A stretch of 46,354 bases of DNA from Fervidibacter sp032160945 (GTDB taxonomy: Bacteria > Armatimonadota > Fervidibacteria > Fervidibacterales > Fervidibacteraceae): assembly GCA_032160945.1 (NCBI GenBank), contig JAVHTL010000005.1. One strand, 5' to 3'. The notes beneath the pieces were generated by a model that saw only the letters and a program-made list of their open reading frames with translations, had not been told where the DNA came from and did no database searches. Below are positions 8,404 to 15,704 of this stretch, one piece after another. The first letter of the stretch is position 1. Every line of letters starts with the position of its first letter. A program made the position numbers and the translations under genes.

Positions 8404-9018
8404 TTGAGAAGATGGCGCTACTTTGTCGGTGTGAGTTCTGCGTTGGTTTTAGTTGCTGCCTTTACAGTTGCATTTGCCCACCTTTGGCGGAAGGGCATCA
8501 ATAGTTTGCCCGTTTATTGGTCAGTGCCTGAATTTCAACTCATCGCCGATGACGGCAAGCCTTTTGGTTCCGAAAGGCTTAAGGGCAAGATTTGGGTTGC
8601 TGAGTTCTTCTTCGCTTCATGCGCTGGGATTTGCCCCATTATGAACCAAAACATGATGGAAGTTCAAAAAGCCTTCGCCGATAATCCCGATGTGTTCATC
8701 GTCAGCATCACCGTTGACCCCCAAAATGACACTCCAGAAATCCTCAGGGAGTATCGCCAAAACTTTGATGCCATTGAAGGAAAATGGTTCTTCCTGACGG
8801 GAGACAAAAAAACCATCTATCAATTGGCTCGTCACGGGTTCAAATTGGCTGCGGAAGAAGTGCCACCACAAGAAGAAGGTGGTCCAACTGACTTCATACA
8901 CAGCGACCGCTTCGTCCTCGTTGACCGAAAAGGGAGAATACGAGGCTTTTACAACGGCACAGAAAAATCCGATGTCAGAAAACTCATAGACGATGTGCAT
9001 AAACTGTTGCTGGAGTGA
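8404..9018 (+). CDS. sco1: SCO1/SenC copper chaperone for cytochrome oxidase
   Basis: SCO proteins deliver copper to, or reduce, the CuA site of oxidase subunit II. The 204-residue protein has one N-terminal membrane anchor (residues 7-28) and a thioredoxin fold. The copper-binding pair is in CAGICP, and the distal histidine is in HSDRFVLVDRKG. SITVDPQNDTPE is the usual loop between them. The start is TTG 8404 with a GAGGAGGCGATG ribosome site. The presence of a CuA chaperone implies that a subunit II gene exists elsewhere in the genome. Confidence 0.93.
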   Translation: MRRWRYFVGVSSALVLVAAFTVAFAHLWRKGINSLPVYWSVPEFQLIADDGKPFGSERLKGKIWVAEFFFASCAGICPIMNQNMMEVQKAFADNPDVFIVSITVDPQNDTPEILREYRQNFDAIEGKWFFLTGDKKTIYQLARHGFKLAAEEVPPQEEGGPTDFIHSDRFVLVDRKGRIRGFYNGTEKSDVRKLIDDVHKLLLE

Positions 9019-9075
9019 AGAAATTCAAAGTCGCATAAAAACGGACTGGGAAAGCAGGGAAGAGAAGGTGGTTGA

Positions 9076-9507
9076 TTGTTTGTGTTGGATGTTCGTGATT
9101 TGCCGACCGTAAACGCTATCCTGAATGCGATGAGCGCTTGCTTTCTAATTTGCGGCTACGCTTTCATCCGAAAGCGGAAAATCGCTGCACATCGCAATTG
9201 CATGCTTACAGCAATGACGGTTTCAGCGTTGTTCCTCATCAGTTACCTGATTTACCACTCACAAGTTGGAGCAACCAAATTCAGTGGCACAGGATGGGTT
9301 CGTCCCGTTTACTTTGCTATTTTGATTTCGCACACAATTTTGGCTGCTGTCATTGTTCCGATGGCGATAATCACGCTTTACAGGGCATTGCGAAAAGACT
9401 TTCAACGCCATCGTCGCATCGCCCGCTGGACGCTTCCCCTTTGGCTTTATGTTTCCGTAACGGGAGTGCTCATTTACCTGATGCTTTACCACTGGTTTCC
9501 TCACTAA
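9076..9507 (+). CDS. DUF420 membrane protein (CtaM/YozB-like oxidase assembly)
   Basis: This is a 143-residue protein with four membrane helices. The DUF420 signature is visible: LPTVNAILNAMSACFLICGY, then KIAAHRNCMLTAM, YHSQVGATKFSG, ISHTILAAVIVPMAI and HRRIARWTLPLWLYVSVTGV. Histidines in these helices recall a heme-binding four-helix protein. The family includes CtaM/YozB, needed for aa3/caa3 oxidase maturation, which matches the neighbouring ctaA, ctaB and sco genes. The start is TTG 9076 with an AGAAGGTGG ribosome site. Confidence 0.87.
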   Translation: MFVLDVRDLPTVNAILNAMSACFLICGYAFIRKRKIAAHRNCMLTAMTVSALFLISYLIYHSQVGATKFSGTGWVRPVYFAILISHTILAAVIVPMAIITLYRALRKDFQRHRRIARWTLPLWLYVSVTGVLIYLMLYHWFPH

Positions 9508-9558
9508 AGACAACTCAATTGTCCATGCCACTGGCTTAAGTCGTGGGTCAGACTAAGG

Positions 9559-9692
9559 TAGGAGTTACGCAGTTGGATGTAGGGGCGGCTGCTAAGCTGC
9601 CCGCAAGGGCAGTTTTAACCCCTTATAAAGGATGTTTTCGGGCAGACTATCGTCCGCCCCTACACAAAATGGCATCAACTGCGTAAGTCCTA
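9559..9692 (+). repeat. MITE-like interspersed repeat, copy A
   Basis: This 134-bp intergenic sequence begins TAGGAGTTACGCAGTTGGAT and ends ATCAACTGCGTAAGTCCTA, so its ends are imperfect inverted repeats. Inside, GGGGCGG and CCGCCCC and the GGGCAG/CTGCCC-like segments also pair, so the whole unit can fold into a long hairpin. Near-identical copies lie at 45809-45946 (same orientation) and 36968-37092 (inverted). It carries no gene and is bounded by TA, as in many Tc/mariner- or IS630-derived MITEs. It fills most of the 270-base gap before pth. Confidence 0.85.
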
Positions 9693-9777
9693 TAAGGGCT
9701 AAAACATGTGGCATGAATTTCGCTTCGCAAATGCCTAAGATTTCTTCAGAGTCAAAATTTTTACGGGGTGACTTGCC

Positions 9778-10371
9778 TTGGTCTTTTGGTTTCGCAGAAT
9801 TGAACCTGTTGATAGGTTGATAGTCGGCATTGGCAATCCTGGCTTGGAGTATGCAAAAACACGGCACAATGTGGGGTTTCGTGTCGTTGACTTGGTTGCA
9901 ATGCAATTAGGTGTTCAAAGTGAAGAGGCAAAGTTCAAAGGCATTTTTGCCGCAGTGAAATTTGGCGACTTGACCATCGGATTACTTAAGCCGATGACTT
10001 ATGTCAACCTGAGCGGTCAATCGGTAAGTGAGGCTGTCAAGAAATTGAATTTGGCGACCGAGCAAATTTTGATCGTTTTAGATGATGCTCAAATCCCTTT
10101 GGGCAAGTTGAGGCTGAGAGCGAAAGGCAGCAGTGGCGGGCACAAAGGTTTGCAGTCAATCATTGATGCTCTGCGCTCGGAAGACATCCCTCGCTTGAGA
10201 ATTGGCATTGGTTCCCCACCAGAAGACATTGACTTGGCAACTTATGTGCTTTCGCCTTTTGAACCTGAGGAAGAGACAATCATCGCCGAGACTATAGAGA
10301 AGGCAGCGGAAGCGGTAAAGGTTTGGGCGAAGGAAGGGATTGAGGTCGCTATGAAGAGATTTAATCGCTAA
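9778..10371 (+). CDS. pth: Peptidyl-tRNA hydrolase
   Basis: Pth releases tRNA from prematurely dropped peptidyl-tRNA. The protein has LIVGIGNPGLEYAKTRHNVGF with the catalytic histidine, KPMTYVNLSGQSV, the aspartate in LDDAQIPLGKLRLR, and GSSGGHKGLQSI. The usual family start lies at the LIVGIGNPG segment. The TTG at 9778 adds about 11 residues and has a plausible GGGGTGA ribosome site, so the exact start is uncertain. It converges with, and overlaps by four bases, the nucleotidyltransferase gene on the other strand. Confidence 0.94.
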   Translation: MVFWFRRIEPVDRLIVGIGNPGLEYAKTRHNVGFRVVDLVAMQLGVQSEEAKFKGIFAAVKFGDLTIGLLKPMTYVNLSGQSVSEAVKKLNLATEQILIVLDDAQIPLGKLRLRAKGSSGGHKGLQSIIDALRSEDIPRLRIGIGSPPEDIDLATYVLSPFEPEEETIIAETIEKAAEAVKVWAKEGIEVAMKRFNR

Positions 10372-11162
10372 GACTTTGGCAACTTTGAGGAAACAGATTG
10401 AGCCAGTTCGTAATCTTCAGGTTTGTCAATGTCAAAGGCGAGTTCAGGCAAGTCGGCGATAACAGCCTTGCAACGACAACCAAGCAACTCCTCCGCTCGC
10501 TTTTCAAGTTCGCTGATAGAGACTAGGAAGGCGTTGCCTACAATGGGCAGATGGCTCAAAAGCCACTTGAGCAAAAGCCTAAACCCTGCCATTTTCCCCA
10601 GTTGCCACAAAGACTTTCGGTAGCGGATTGTCTTTTCGGCTAAGGCATTTATGTTGGGCAAAACTTTAGCCCGCACCAAAAGCAAATTTCCACCTGTGAG
10701 AACTCCCTCTCGCAAATTTGCGCTCGTTCGGCTAATTCCGCTCAAGCCCAATCGCTCAAAGGCTGAAATTGGAACAGCAAGGTAAACTATGTCTGCATCG
10801 GTTCCCAACGCTAATTCCAGAAACTTTTCAATGCTTGCTGAGGTCACGAAAGGCATATCGGCTGCACAAAGCAAAAGGTAATCGTCCTGCTCAGGCTCAA
10901 CGGCTTTAATCCCGAATTGAGTATTTGCCCAAAGGTCGGATGATGCTTGGACTTGGATGAAATTTTCAAGTTGGAGCAAAACTGAGAAAACTTCTGGCGA
11001 ACTTACGATGGCAATTTTCGTAATGTTGGGAATTTTTTGAAGGGCATTGACTATGCCCAAAATGACGGGGATGTCGTTAACTTTAATCAACGCTTTGGGT
11101 TCGCTGACCCAATGAGCAACTCCTCCCGCCAAGATGACAGCCTTCACACTTTGCGATACCAC
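10368..11162 (-). CDS. MobA-like nucleotidyltransferase
   Basis: This 264-residue protein belongs to the NTP-transferase fold. The N-terminus has AVILAGGVAHWVSEPKALIKVNDIPVI, a degenerate form of the LAGGxxxRxGxxKxL nucleotide-binding loop. LLLCAADMPFVTSASI carries the metal-binding aspartate of the DxP motif, and LTGGNLLLVRA follows. It probably transfers a nucleotidyl group to a sugar phosphate, polyol phosphate or cofactor, but the substrate cannot be read from sequence. It is the last gene of a minus-strand operon with ispE and overlaps the preceding gene by 19 bases. The arginine normally in the loop is missing, so activity may be altered. Confidence 0.8.
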   Translation of the reverse strand: MVSQSVKAVILAGGVAHWVSEPKALIKVNDIPVILGIVNALQKIPNITKIAIVSSPEVFSVLLQLENFIQVQASSDLWANTQFGIKAVEPEQDDYLLLCAADMPFVTSASIEKFLELALGTDADIVYLAVPISAFERLGLSGISRTSANLREGVLTGGNLLLVRAKVLPNINALAEKTIRYRKSLWQLGKMAGFRLLLKWLLSHLPIVGNAFLVSISELEKRAEELLGCRCKAVIADLPELAFDIDKPEDYELAQSVSSKLPKS

Positions 11163-11566
11163 TGCTCACGCCACTCCTTCTCCGCTTCGCTTTCCTTCGT
11201 TTCGCTTACTTGCTGCTCGGTGAAGGAAGCGATGCTTTTGGCAAATTTGTCCCATTGAATTTTCTTTTTCCTTCGCGTGTGCAAGAAGTTGAAAGCCGAC
11301 CATTGTCTCCACAAAGCATAACAGAGCAAAATTGCAAAACCTGCCTCGCAGACCTTTTCAAAGAGAAGGAAGTTGGGTATAGGCGATAGTTGGTTGCCCA
11401 ATCTCAAGATTTCCCTCAGAACAAGAAGAATTACCCCCCAAACTATAAATTGCCATGACCGACCAAGTTCTCCCGTCCTCAACAATGAATACAACCTAAC
11501 GCCGAAAGAAAGGGCTAACAGAACAAAAATCAGCAAAATGATGTCAATGAATGCCTCGGTATTCAT
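11144..11566 (-). CDS. Small membrane protein of unknown function
   Basis: I do not recognise this 140-residue protein. It has about three hydrophobic helices (near residues 7-28, 38-53 and 66-84). A strongly charged C-terminal half follows (RRKKKIQWDKFAKSIA, then KESEAEKEWREQWYRKV), likely cytoplasmic and helical. It overlaps the HD-GYP gene by 23 bases and the nucleotidyltransferase by 19 bases, so it is translated as part of the same operon. A GGGGGTGAAGG ribosome site supports the ATG start. Confidence 0.75.
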   Translation of the reverse strand: MNTEAFIDIILLIFVLLALSFGVRLYSLLRTGELGRSWQFIVWGVILLVLREILRLGNQLSPIPNFLLFEKVCEAGFAILLCYALWRQWSAFNFLHTRRKKKIQWDKFAKSIASFTEQQVSETKESEAEKEWREQWYRKV

Positions 11567-12605
11567 TAACCTTCACCCCCGCAAAAGGTGAATTGCGTTG
11601 CCAAATCCAAAGACCATAGCGAAATCCAACGGCATCAAATTGCTCATTCAATTGCTCGCGAACTCCATCCAACCAATCGGAGACAAATTCCGAACCTGTG
11701 AGGCGACTTAGCATAGCATGAACAGTGCCTAAAATTATTCGCCCAAACAAAGCAAGTTCGCCAAGGGTTTGCCACCAGCGGTATTTACTGACAGGTTTTA
11801 AGCCTTGAAAGTGAAGCGGGATTTTGTTTTCTTCAAGCCATCTGTTCAAACAGTTGACGAGGAGTTGGCAAAATTGTCGCCCTATTATCCTTTCCATTTC
11901 GGTGAGAAGTATGACCAAGAAAGTGCTAATGGTTTGCCAAAGGGAAGCATCTTCTTCTTGAACTAACCGCTCAATCGGGACAGGCTTTGTGCAAAGGGAA
12001 AGTGAGGTCAAAGATGAAAAGCCAAAAAGTTTTGGCAATTGAGATTTGGCACACTTAACCAATTCTCGGTCAAGGGCAGTGCCAGCAGCACTTTCCAATC
12101 GCTCAAGGGCTTGAATTGGGCTTAATGGCGGGCGATACCATCTTGGCGTCAGTGTTGCACCCAGCATTTCACCCACCGCCACAATCCGACCTTCAACTGG
12201 GATTTCGCTGCCTCTTTTCCCGAACGGGTAACCTTCCCCGTCAACCCTCTCATGATGGTGGTGAACTGCTTCAATTGTTTCCGAAGGCAAATGTAATGCT
12301 GTGATTATCTGAACACCTTTGGAGGGATGGCGTTTGATTTGGGCATATTCTTCCTCCGTCAAAGGTTGGGGCTTTTGAAGCAACTCCGTTGGAAGGGTAA
12401 GTTTACCGACATCGTGTAACAAACCTGCTACGCTAATTTTCTCAATTTTATCGTCAGGCAAAGTTAAGGCTTGAGCAGTTAAGGCGGAAATTTTCGCAAC
12501 GATAAGCCCATGTTCTATTGCCCAACTCTCTCGCTTTGAAATTGTCGCTAACAACTGCCAGAACCTTGGGTCAGGTGGTTCTCCCCACTCCCATCTGATG
12601 CTCAC
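11544..12605 (-). CDS. HD-GYP domain protein, possibly altered metal site
   Basis: HD-GYP proteins hydrolyse c-di-GMP to GMP or pGpG. Residues 30-165 hold the domain: H32, the HD pair H64-D65 followed by K68 (LLHDVGK), H93, HHHHER (115-120) and the GYP motif DGEGYP (122-127). The position that normally carries the last metal-binding aspartate (AVADVYDALTS in typical members) reads AVGEMLGATLT, giving E146 instead. The 190-residue C-terminal part is unfamiliar. The GTG start overlaps the ispE stop (GTGA), showing tight coupling. The enzyme may be active with an unusual site or may act only as a sensor. Confidence 0.88.
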   Translation of the reverse strand: MSIRWEWGEPPDPRFWQLLATISKRESWAIEHGLIVAKISALTAQALTLPDDKIEKISVAGLLHDVGKLTLPTELLQKPQPLTEEEYAQIKRHPSKGVQIITALHLPSETIEAVHHHHERVDGEGYPFGKRGSEIPVEGRIVAVGEMLGATLTPRWYRPPLSPIQALERLESAAGTALDRELVKCAKSQLPKLFGFSSLTSLSLCTKPVPIERLVQEEDASLWQTISTFLVILLTEMERIIGRQFCQLLVNCLNRWLEENKIPLHFQGLKPVSKYRWWQTLGELALFGRIILGTVHAMLSRLTGSEFVSDWLDGVREQLNEQFDAVGFRYGLWIWQRNSPFAGVKVNEYRGIH

Positions 12606-13489
12606 TTTTTACCCACCTCACTTTCAATAACAATGCTCCGTCGGACAGTAGCGGCGAGGCGAACCCAAGCAGCATCACTTTTAATCAAATCAAACGCCTT
12701 TTCAGCAATTTTTCTGTCAAAGAAAATTCCGAAAACAGTTGTGCCGCTACCTGACATTAAAGCCGCCGCTGCATCTGCTTTTATCAGTCTTTGCTTCAAT
12801 TTTAACATGGCTGGAACTTGGTCGGCTATTACATCCTCAAAGGCGTTAACAGCAAATTTCCTGATGGCTTTTTCATCTCGCTCCCACAATGCCTTCAGCA
12901 AAAGTTTCGGGTCAGTTTCAATGTGAACGGGTTGAGCGTCCCAAAGGGAAAAAGCAAGTTGAGTGGGCATATCAGCATCAGGTTTAGCCAGCACTAACCA
13001 AAGTTTCGGGATTTTGACAGGCGTTAAAACTTCACCGATGCCTTCAACGATGGCTGCTCCTGTCGGGACAAGAAAAAAGGGGACATCAGCGCCAATTTTT
13101 GCAGCGATAGGCACTAACTTTTTCCAAGACCAGCAAATTCGCCAAATCTTTCTCAACGCCAAAAGGGTGGCTGCAGCGTCACTGCTTCCGCCACCCAAAC
13201 CAGATTGAGGCGGAATTGACTTTTTCAACTTTACGGCAAAGGTCAAAGGTCGTCGGGCAATTTCCGAGAGCAAAAATGCGGCTCGGTAAACAGTATTGCC
13301 CCTGTCAATTTTTTGACCTGAAGCATCAGACAAAACGAATTTGCTAAAAGGAACAAATTCAAGTTCGTCCCAAACTCCAACCGCTGTCATTAGGGAACGA
13401 AGGTTATGATAACCGTCATACCTTTTGCCAACGATTCCCAAACACAGGTTCACCTTAGCAGCACACTTGACCACAAACTTGCCCATCAC
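12602..13489 (-). CDS. ispE: 4-diphosphocytidyl-2-C-methyl-D-erythritol kinase
   Basis: IspE phosphorylates CDP-methylerythritol in the non-mevalonate isoprenoid pathway. It is a GHMP kinase: the N-terminal AKVNLCLGIVGKRYDGYHNL substrate loop, the ATP loop PPQSGLGGGSSDAAA (about residues 93-107), and a C-terminal GSGTTVFGIF glycine-rich motif. The 295-residue length is typical. GTG 13489 and ATG 13486 are both possible starts; the latter overlaps the upstream stop codon as TGATG. Upstream is a cytidylate-kinase-like gene and downstream an HD-GYP gene, all overlapping. Confidence 0.94.
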   Translation of the reverse strand: MMGKFVVKCAAKVNLCLGIVGKRYDGYHNLRSLMTAVGVWDELEFVPFSKFVLSDASGQKIDRGNTVYRAAFLLSEIARRPLTFAVKLKKSIPPQSGLGGGSSDAAATLLALRKIWRICWSWKKLVPIAAKIGADVPFFLVPTGAAIVEGIGEVLTPVKIPKLWLVLAKPDADMPTQLAFSLWDAQPVHIETDPKLLLKALWERDEKAIRKFAVNAFEDVIADQVPAMLKLKQRLIKADAAAALMSGSGTTVFGIFFDRKIAEKAFDLIKSDAAWVRLAATVRRSIVIESEVGKK

Positions 13490-14190
13490 TTTTCACCTGC
13501 GACTTTGAGTTTTTGAAGTTCTTTTGCAGCGGAAACGATGAGTTGTGCACTCAAGTCAATACCAAGTTCAGCAACATTGAGCACCAAATGGTAAAGGGAA
13601 GGGTCATTCCAGTCAACACCGTAAAAGTGACGCAAATATTCGTCTCGCCTTTTGTCTTCCGCAATGATTTTCTGTTTGGCTTTTTCAGGGGGAATGTTTT
13701 CAAGTTTTGCAACCCTTTGGATTCGCCATTCAAGGGGAGCGAAAAGCCTGACATGAAGAACGCTTGGGAAATTTTTCAGCACAACCATCCCGCCACGACC
13801 GATGATAATCACTTGCCCTTTTTGTGCCAATTTCTTTATAGCCACTTGGGTAAACTTGAGGCACTCCTCATGGTCAAGCACTTTCCCACCCTCACGCTGC
13901 CATTGCTCCTTTGTTGGTAGCAGAAAGGGAGTCTCATGCAAAGGTCCAGGTGACCATCCTATCGCCTCCTCAGGAACACCAAATCGCACCAAAGCCCTAA
14001 GAAATCTCTCAATGGGTGACATTGCTGCCTCGTCATATTGCTCAATCTCCTCTTCAGTCGCTTGGGCTTCAGCAGCGATGTGGGCAAGCAATTCTTTGTC
14101 AACCAACTCATAACCAAGGGCTTCAGCGGCTTTGGCAGCGACTTCGTTGGCAGCGCATCCGAAAACCCTGCTAATGGTAACTACGCTCAT
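13486..14190 (-). CDS. Cytidylate kinase-like family protein
   Basis: This protein of about 235 residues matches the cytidylate-kinase-like family (AAK6-type P-loop kinase). It begins VVTISRVFGCAANEVAAKAAEALGYELVDKELL. That resembles the usual start of ISR(E/Q)xGSGG..IA..LA..LG....D..L, but the P-loop is FGCAANE, without the GSGG glycines. IIIGRGGMVVLKNFPSVLHVRLFAPLEWR follows, and RRDEYLRHFYGVDWNDPSLYHLVLN near the end is the typical lid and C-terminal segment. The substrate is unknown. I chose ATG 14190, which has an AGGTG ribosome site; GTG 14199 is possible. It opens the ispE operon. Confidence 0.85.
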   Translation of the reverse strand: MSVVTISRVFGCAANEVAAKAAEALGYELVDKELLAHIAAEAQATEEEIEQYDEAAMSPIERFLRALVRFGVPEEAIGWSPGPLHETPFLLPTKEQWQREGGKVLDHEECLKFTQVAIKKLAQKGQVIIIGRGGMVVLKNFPSVLHVRLFAPLEWRIQRVAKLENIPPEKAKQKIIAEDKRRDEYLRHFYGVDWNDPSLYHLVLNVAELGIDLSAQLIVSAAKELQKLKVAGEK

Positions 14191-14297
14191 TCCAATCACC
14201 TATGCGCAGGGAAATAAAGCCCACCTTAATTTTACTTGCTGCCATCAAAAAAACGCAAGGGGTCTTTATGAAGTGCAAAATGTTTTTGGGTTTATGG

Positions 14298-15395
14298 TCA
14301 CGAAGGGGAAGTCAGAACCTCTTTCAACGAGGAAAGGAAACGCTCAACCACCTTTGGTGTCCCAATATCAACCCTTAAGTGAGTTGGCAATCCGAAAGGC
14401 TCACAAGGGCGGACGATAATGCCTCTGCGAAGCAAAGCATCAGCCACCTCTTTCGCTGGCTGGTTGACATTTATCAGCACAAAGTTTGCTTCAGTTGGAA
14501 CATATTGCAAACCCATCTGTTCCAACCCGCGATACATTAAACTCTTGCCTATCCAAATGGTTTTTCGGACTTTTTCAAGAAACTCGTTATCTTCAATGGC
14601 AGCCTCCGCTGCTGCCGCTGCCACGCTGCTGACATTGAAAGGTTCTCGGACTTTGAACAGGTGCTGAGTGATTTCTGAATGGGCGAAACCATAGCCTACC
14701 CTTAATCCAGCAAGCCCGTAGGCTTTTGAAAAAGTGCGAAGGACGATAACGGGATAACCCTCACGAACATACTCAAGAGATTTTGGGTAATCGCTTGCTT
14801 CAACAAATTCGGCGTAGGCTTCATCAAGCACCACGATAAGACCTTCTGGAACTTCATCAAGCAAAGTGCGAATGGCTTTGTCTCTCAAAATTGTGCCTGT
14901 AGGATTGTTGGGGTTATCAATGAAGATGACTTTTGTGCGGTCAGTTATTGCCTCAAGCAAACCAGCAACATCATGGATGTAATCTTGCAACGGAACTTTG
15001 ACACAAACAGCATCCATGAGCGTGCTCAGGATCTCATACATGACAAATGAAGGCGTGCTGAAAACAACCTCGTCGCCTGGTTCAACGAAAGTTTGGACAA
15101 TGTGAAGCAAGATTTCGTCTGAACCGCGACCAAGCAAGACCCAATCAGGTGGAACATTGTAGATGGACGCCAATTTATGGCGTAGCCGATAGTATGAGTC
15201 ATCGGGATAGCGATGGGCTTCTCGCAAAACTTTAGTTGCTGCTTCAATCGCTTTCGGGGATGGTCCTATCGGGTTTTCGTTGGATGCAAGTTTAATGACT
15301 TCCGTTAAGCCCAAATCCCTTTGAACTTCCTCAATAGGTTTGCCAGGGACATAAGGTTGCAACCTGTGCACAGCCTTGCGAACTCGTCCTACCAT
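14298..15395 (-). CDS. hisC: Histidinol-phosphate aminotransferase
   Basis: HisC is a PLP enzyme that transaminates imidazole-acetol phosphate in histidine synthesis. The 365-residue protein shows LASNENPIGPSP, the cofactor aspartate-tyrosine segment VVLDEAYAEF (about 188-197), NPNNPTGT (161-168) and the PLP lysine K224 in TFSKAYGLAGLRVGY. The C-terminal RPCEPFGLPTHLRVDIGT is typical of the family. A 107-base gap separates it from the cytidylate-kinase-like gene, so it may have its own or a shared transcript. The 264 bases upstream hold no gene that I can see. Confidence 0.93.
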   Translation of the reverse strand: MVGRVRKAVHRLQPYVPGKPIEEVQRDLGLTEVIKLASNENPIGPSPKAIEAATKVLREAHRYPDDSYYRLRHKLASIYNVPPDWVLLGRGSDEILLHIVQTFVEPGDEVVFSTPSFVMYEILSTLMDAVCVKVPLQDYIHDVAGLLEAITDRTKVIFIDNPNNPTGTILRDKAIRTLLDEVPEGLIVVLDEAYAEFVEASDYPKSLEYVREGYPVIVLRTFSKAYGLAGLRVGYGFAHSEITQHLFKVREPFNVSSVAAAAAEAAIEDNEFLEKVRKTIWIGKSLMYRGLEQMGLQYVPTEANFVLINVNQPAKEVADALLRRGIIVRPCEPFGLPTHLRVDIGTPKVVERFLSSLKEVLTSPS

Positions 15396-15659
15396 CCTTG
15401 CTTTCCCCTTTCTCCCTGCAGCACTGTTTGAATCGGGAAAAACACTTCGGTTGATAATTGTAGCAGGAGCATTTAAGTTTATGCTACCAAGAAGTTTTCA
15501 AGGGAAAAAGCATTAACGCGCCATTCGTTTTCCTTGCAGGGAGGTGAACATGATGCACTGAAGTTCAAACCCTGCAGTTATTAGAACGCCGTTTTGTCAT
15601 ACCCGACACAGGGAAAAATAAAGGGGTGAAGGAAAAGTTAGGGATTGGGGAAATCACAA

Positions 15660-15704
15660 TGGAGGCGGCGGGATTTGAACCCGCGACCTCTGGAGTGCGA
15701 TTCC
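15660..15704 (-). repeat. Left attachment copy: displaced 3' part of tRNA-Ala
   Basis: These 45 bases are identical to 34614-34658, the 3' part of the intact tRNA-Ala gene (T arm, variable loop and half of the anticodon arm). The sequence diverges immediately after the anticodon region, and the CCA-encoding triplet is not preserved beyond the match. This is the expected footprint of integration into a tRNA gene: the element brought a new 3' end and this fragment was left at the far boundary. The two copies lie 18,954 bp apart. Confidence 0.92.
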
